A program made the position numbers and the translations under genes. 64,000 nt of DNA, taken from the NCBI RefSeq assembly GCF_026212465.1, contig NC_080053.1, positions 12,787,261-12,851,260 of the forward strand, written 5' to 3'. This DNA comes from Amaranthus tricolor. Taxonomy: Eukaryota > Streptophyta > Magnoliopsida > Caryophyllales > Amaranthaceae. Below are positions 59,107 to 64,000 of this stretch, piece after piece; the first letter of the stretch is position 1, and each line of letters starts with the position of its first letter. The notes under the pieces were generated by a model. It had not been told where the DNA came from. It was given only the letters and a program-made list of their open reading frames with translations, and searched no databases.

Positions 59107-59890
59107 TTTAAATGCGAATATAATCTACTTGGAAACATGTATACAAATATTAAAACTTACTTTAAAATAATTGAAATTGAGCAAGAAATATAATATAAAC
59201 TAAAAGACGCATTGTAAAAGTTATACTACCTCCAATTTAAACCATTAATCCTATTTAATTTTTCACACATGTTGAGACAACATTTTAATCCTTAATATCT
59301 CTAATTGTTTTTAATTAAAAATTATAAAAAATTGATATTAATAATCCTTATATTGAGACAAGTCAAACAATATCTCACATGACTATATTTTAACTTTTAA
59401 ATTAAGAATAAAATACAAACTAAGAGTGATAAGTAAATAGTGACAAAAAAATTAATGGGACTAATAGATATAATAAGAGGGAGTAATAATTTGTAATAAA
59501 GATTGCAAAGTTATCCATATTGATGAAATAGTATTTACTTATTTTTAAAATGTGATTTTGTTAAAAAAAAAACAAAAAAAATGAACGGTGAATGATTGAT
59601 TAGAATATAAATATTAAATGTGATTGATTTTGTAAAATGTGTTAAATATTAAAATTTGAATTCAACATTTTCAATTTATTTATTATTGATTAGAATATAA
59701 ATTCAATTCAATATATCTTATTTGCCAAAAGCTTCATGATCTAGAGAAAAACAACTCAAATTATCAGTTAATACCCCTAAATGACCACTCATTGATAAAG
59801 TAGGTAGGGGTGCGGAGACAACTATAAGGTTTGCCTAAAAACACCCACCCCTAAAATAAAGAGTGTATAATCAATGATCGTGCACTCTTA
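59107..59890. other. AT-rich intergenic stretch
   Basis: No gene or structured repeat recognised. Confidence 0.55.
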
Positions 59891-60038
59891 CACTAAGATG
59901 AACGGGGCTAAGCGATTTGCCGAAGCTTATAATTCCGTGTTAGGGGAAGTATCGTCGCGAGCTATGCTAGACAGAGCGGAAGCGAGAATTTCGGCTTGAG
60001 TACGCAAACATTGGGGAGGATCCAATCCCCGGAACCCA
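59891..60038 (+). pseudogene. Decayed organellar 23S rRNA fragment
   Basis: ACGGGGCTAAGCGATTTGCC, GCGGAAGCGAGAAT, TCGGCTTGAGTACGCAAACA and ATCCAATCCCCGGAA follow, in order, a segment of plant organellar large-subunit rRNA, most likely plastid. About 40 bp in the middle is diverged or deleted. It is a nuclear insertion of organelle DNA that has decayed and is not a functional rRNA gene. Plastid versus mitochondrial origin was not tested. Confidence 0.65.
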
Positions 60039-60626
60039 TTATAAATGAAACATATCTAAGGAGTACCCTTCAAAGCAAATGCGATATCAGTATCAGTTTA
60101 ATGGATTCATCCGAACCCATTCTAAAATTTAAAATATAGTTTAGTTAATATTACAATTAAAAAAGAATTATATTCGTTTTGCAACTCTCCATAAACATGT
60201 AAAGCATGTCACTCAATATAAAAGATTTTGGAGTATAACCCTCGTTCACCCCTTTACCAAATTCCCCCTCATTGAGTTCGTGCCCCTTCAGCTAAAGCTC
60301 AATATAAAAGGTCTAGGGGAACTAAAAGTTGGCAAAAATTTTGTATTTAACCTCCTTGAGGAAGTAATGTGTGTTGTACTACTGTTGAGAAGGCAAAAGC
60401 ATAATTACAAAAAAAAAAAAAAAAAAAAAAAAAGGAAATGTTGGTATATTTCATAAAGGTAGTGCTCTTGACTGCTTGTAAATGTATAGTATAGTCTAAC
60501 ACAATATGTAGTAATTCTAATTAAGTAGAGAAAATGTACTAAAAGGAAAAGTACACGCTACCATGTCTAGAAAAGAGAAACTGATGATCCTTAATACTAC
60601 ATTTATTTACATGTTGAAACCATGAC
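60039..60626. other. Region downstream of the SPOC gene, with an A run
   Basis: Holds an A26 run (60409-60434) and the likely 3' UTR of the SPOC gene to its right. No other gene. Confidence 0.5.
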
Positions 60627-63600
60627 TTAAAAATTCTGGTTATTATTAGCACTGTTATTGTATCTCCAATCCATAGACATGTGACCAGGAGGTGGTGCCC
60701 CGTTAAACTGTCCCCCAGGTAAGTTTCCTACAGGTCCATTAGGACCATATGGCAACCATATTCCTTGCTGTTTCACATTCATCGGTCGCTGAAGGGGTTG
60801 GATAGGATGAGCAGCCAAGGGCCACGGTGGCCGTTGGAAGCTCTGGTAATGTGCTAATTGAGGGGGTAATGCCTGGTTTTGAGCGATATGGGATGCTCGG
60901 GCTGGTGGAGGTGCGTTTGAAGCTTGTGGTTGCCATTCGGGGATATCATTGTCGTCGTCATTCCATGGTTCGGTGGGTATCCCACCACCACTGGTTCCAT
61001 TTTGCCCATATTTTTGGATCAGCTCCCTCATTTTATCAACCTTGCTGGCTGATCCTTGAAGTGGATTTTGATGCTGAGATACCAACCCATGACCCAGATT
61101 AGGATTCGGGTTGGTGTGAGATGTAGGCTGGTTAGGCACACCAGAGAAGTTAAATTCTGGCAAATCATCATCATCCCGATTGCCCGGAGGTCCAAATCCA
61201 GGAGGCACATCATCTTCTTCATCAGGCACAGAGGATTTAGCGAGAATAGGGGGAGGGGTAAAACCGACATTATTGCTGTTCGTATCATTTACAGTGATTT
61301 GCGTTTTAGTGTGATCCTTAATTGGATGTTTCTGATGTGAAGAGGAATTTGGAGAAATCACAGATGGTGCTATTTGCACTTTTCTCCAAACAACAATTCC
61401 AATCAAGCCATCATCAATATCAATTAGTTTCTCAGTGTAGCTTTTAGGAAGATGATTGATTATCATATCAACTGTTTTTGTACGCGGGGGACACAAGTAT
61501 AGCTCCACTCCTGGAGCAGGTTCAGCAAATCCTAATCTGTCATCCGTAATGTACGAGTCAACCAACTGCAAAAGAAAAAGTAATTGAGTAACATAAAAGT
61601 TGAGGTTTTATGCGCTTGTGGACAGACTTCTATCCATAAAAGGGCGAGGAAGGGAGGCCAAAGGAGGGCCAGTATGATAATGGATAATAAATTGCAGCGT
61701 GAATAGAAATTGATTAATACCTCGACAAGACCAGAGCGTTCACTCTCAGTAGATCCTTCCTTCAGTATGAAATGGGACACCTAGCAATTGAAAACAAACA
61801 TAGGACTATTAAATCATTCTCACAACACAAATCCTTATGAGAAACCCATTATATAATTTTTAAAATATTGTATGTAGGTATTAAGAATGATGTAAGTAGA
61901 CATTTAAGATGTTGAAAACAGTCATTAAGGATAAGGTAAGTAAACATTAAGGATAATATAAATAGACATTAAGAATACGATAAAATTAATCTTTAATGGA
62001 CTTAGCTTGAGATACGTCTCTTAAAGAGACGGTCTCTCAAGAGACTAGCTGTTCTTAAAATCAATAGGGGAAAAATAACAACCAAGTTAAAGATTTTTTT
62101 TTTTATTTAAAAAAACACAAATTACATATGTTTGAAAAGCACGCTACATTTGGGTTATTAAATATCAGGTAAAGATTCTAATCTAGAAGTGCATATGCAG
62201 AGCTAGTTTAGCATGCAAAATATTCAACAGCTCATTTTAAACATCAATTTAATCTAGTCAGCGACATTATTCTTTATGCCTTTGATTCATTTAGTCTCCA
62301 ACACACCCCAACCACGAAAAAATAAAGAGAAAAAAGGATAGCCATGGCACTCGGTAGTAATTGTACTCACAAAAAACCTTTTGAACAATTGTATTGGGCA
62401 GTTATAAGCACTTATATATGGAATGATGGTATCTATGAGCAACAACTCCAGACATAGACCTGTTTAGCAAATTCTTCATTGGAAAGCCACCTAAATTACA
62501 TACAGACAGGGGACGGACAGGCTTTGAGCGGACATTCAGTGAAGGAAAATGAGAACAAACCATCTAATTCAAGCAAATAACATATCTAAAAATCTAAGAA
62601 CGCTTTTAACCAGTAAAACAAGACACAGTAGCAAAGGCAACTTGGACAGTACCATAATTGCACGGCTCCGGGACATAGGGAGCGCTTGCAAGAACTTATC
62701 AAATGCATCAAGCCTAACCCGACCCTTGATGTCAAAGAAACCTGCCCACTCTCTGGTATTGGCTTTTTCACCACTGCAACAAGAAAAGAACAAATAGAAG
62801 TTAAGGCCAGGGAGAAGCAAAAAAGAACCACAAAACCAACCACATTCATGATTCAACTAAGTCAAAGGTTCTAATCTTCAATCGTTCACGTACCCATGTT
62901 GGATATGAGTTCCCGAGTTCGGGTAATAGAACCTCTAATGGAACTATGATAGGATAGGTAACTAGAAAACCACAACATCTGCACCAGCCCCACCCCAAAC
63001 CACACTCCCACACATACCACCCAAGAAAACCGGCCATGTCAGGTTTGACGCCTAAAGGACTAAAGGCAAGCAACATAAAACAAAATATTTGGGCAAACAT
63101 GAGTCACACTTAGATCTACAACTGAAAACCAGCTGAAAGTGAAAATTATAGACAATAATGCAAGCATATGATGGCACTGTGTCTTGCAGGGCAGGTGTAC
63201 AATAACAACTCAAAAGGTATTAGCACTTGGCAATTGAGAAAATCAAAATGTAGTGGAGCAATTGTTGGTGCCTCAAATGAAATTAGAACCCAATGTTGTT
63301 CAACCCTTTGCTATAAGGATTTGCTAAAGAACACACTATTCAAAAAATATAAATCCTATTAAAAAAAATATCAAATAATCAAATGCGATAAACACCTAGA
63401 ATCAAATGATTTTCAGCTAAAAGCTAAGGAGGAGAGATCAAAAAAATCAAAAAACAGAATCAGTAATGAACCTTTTATATAAAGCAACAAAGTTGGCCAT
63501 GGAAGAGATGCTAAGCTGAACTTGTCCTTCCCAGACATGTGCTTGCTTGGGAAGATGAACAATGTTGGTACCCACTCCCTTTTGAGCATCACCTAATTTC

Positions 63601-64000
63601 TTATCAATTCCCTTATCACTGTCACCTGATTTTTTATCCATGTATGGAATTTTGCTTTCCCCACACTGTTCCACTGTTTTCTGAGAAGTTATGCTCACAG
63701 ATTGTTTTGAAGGAGGTGAGCTGCCGGGGTTTTCTTTATCCTTCTCAACAGTGGTTGCCTCGGAATCCACAGGTAAATTATCAAAAGGTGGCTCTTTATT
63801 AAGTGACTCCATGAACTCATCCAAGGATACTATAGGAGGAAGATCTTTCACATCATCCACCATTAATCCTTGCATATCAGCGCCATCACTAGGAATTGTA
63901 ATTTCACACTGCACATATGATTCTACTTTAGTTGGGTTAGGTTTAAGAGGAGGTCCTGGATCAGAACCATTAGTCTTTGGACGTTTCTGAGAAGGTACAC
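60627..64000 (-). CDS. SPOC-domain transcription protein, C-terminal part (runs off the window)
   Basis: Exons on the minus strand: from beyond 64000 to 63472, 62773-62653, 61780-61721 and 61565-60627 (TAA at 60629-60627). All three introns are GT-AG and the frame holds. A linker rich in K, S and P leads into the SPOC domain: HVWEGQVQLSISSMANFVAL, GRVRLDAFDKFLQALPMSRS, HFILKEGS, LYLCPPRTKTVDMI, GLIGIVVWRK. A disordered tail with DVPPGFGPPG and PWNDDDNDIPEW, rich in P, Q and N, follows. This fits plant PHD/TFIIS-central/SPOC proteins (Bye1, DIDO and PHF3 relatives), whose SPOC domain reads the phosphorylated Pol II tail in animals. The PHD and TFIIS-like parts would lie beyond the right edge, so full identity cannot be confirmed. 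Confidence 0.85.
61850..62060. repeat. MITE-like relic in a SPOC gene intron
   Basis: The phrases ATTAAGGATAAG, ACATTAAGGATAATATAA and GACATTAAGAATA recur. They are followed by the palindromic words GTCTCTTAAAGAGAC and GTCTCTCAAGAGAC near 62010-62045, which look like the end of a short inverted-repeat element. Ends were not defined. Confidence 0.4.

Noticed and set aside
62569..62856. Two overlapping 87-95-aa minus-strand frames around the second SPOC exon
   Set aside because: They read through intron sequence in frames other than the spliced one; only 62773-62653 is exon.

Overview
This window looks like nuclear DNA of a flowering plant, almost certainly a eudicot. It is AT-rich, its genes have GT-AG introns, and most of it is transposable elements of plant type. 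A PB1-like/zinc-knuckle Mutator relic and the general repeat style hint at Caryophyllales, but that is weak inference. Only three host genes are supported. SIG5, a plastid/mitochondrial sigma factor, lies at 18262-23553 on the minus strand with nine coding exons, and its 485 codons stay in frame across all junctions. A class B (type II) DnaJ co-chaperone lies at 43666-45650 on the plus strand with three exons and 340 codons. The C-terminal part of a SPOC-domain transcription protein lies at 60627-64000 on the minus strand and runs off the right edge.

Region by region. 1-17.9 kb is a nest of LTR retrotransposons. An old, decayed Copia element is visible as separated RT/RNase H scraps. It was split by Copia-A (1499-6763; 596-bp LTRs with 3 differences; TSD TCAAG; one frameshift), by an unidentified 1.4-kb insertion (7081-8472), and by Copia-B (8671-16763; 673-bp LTRs with no difference found; uninterrupted 1347-aa Gag-Pol; TSD CCCCC beside a 22-bp poly-C run). 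A hAT-like MITE sits inside another small element just beyond it. 18.2-25 kb is SIG5, whose introns hold an antisense Cassandra-type solo LTR with a 5S rRNA-like segment and Copia debris.

26.0-30.1 kb holds two nested long-TIR (Mutator-like) elements around a broken plant-mobile-domain gene. 31.8-42.7 kb holds two related hAT elements (hAT-1 and hAT-2) that have lost complementary parts of the transposase, a PB1-like MULE relic, a deleted CACTA element with subterminal hairpins, and a possible Helitron end. After the DnaJ gene come a non-autonomous hAT (46413-47819), a 339-bp CACTA MITE (48788-49126) and an 8.3-kb hAT (hAT-3, 49718-57978) with perfect 8-bp TSDs, a broken transposase and a smaller copy of its own family inserted in it. 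58.5-60.6 kb contains a solo LTR and a decayed organellar 23S rRNA-like fragment; the SPOC gene follows.

The three host genes do not form a functional unit. The window is best read as scattered genes separated by layered transposons, in which insertion order can be reconstructed from target-site duplications. I found no CRISPR array, tRNA gene or prokaryote-like operon, and no evidence for a wholly new system. The most useful points are the intact Copia-B, the PMD carrier element, the self-nested hAT and the Cassandra LTR in SIG5. All similarity calls are from memory of family motifs, without database searches.
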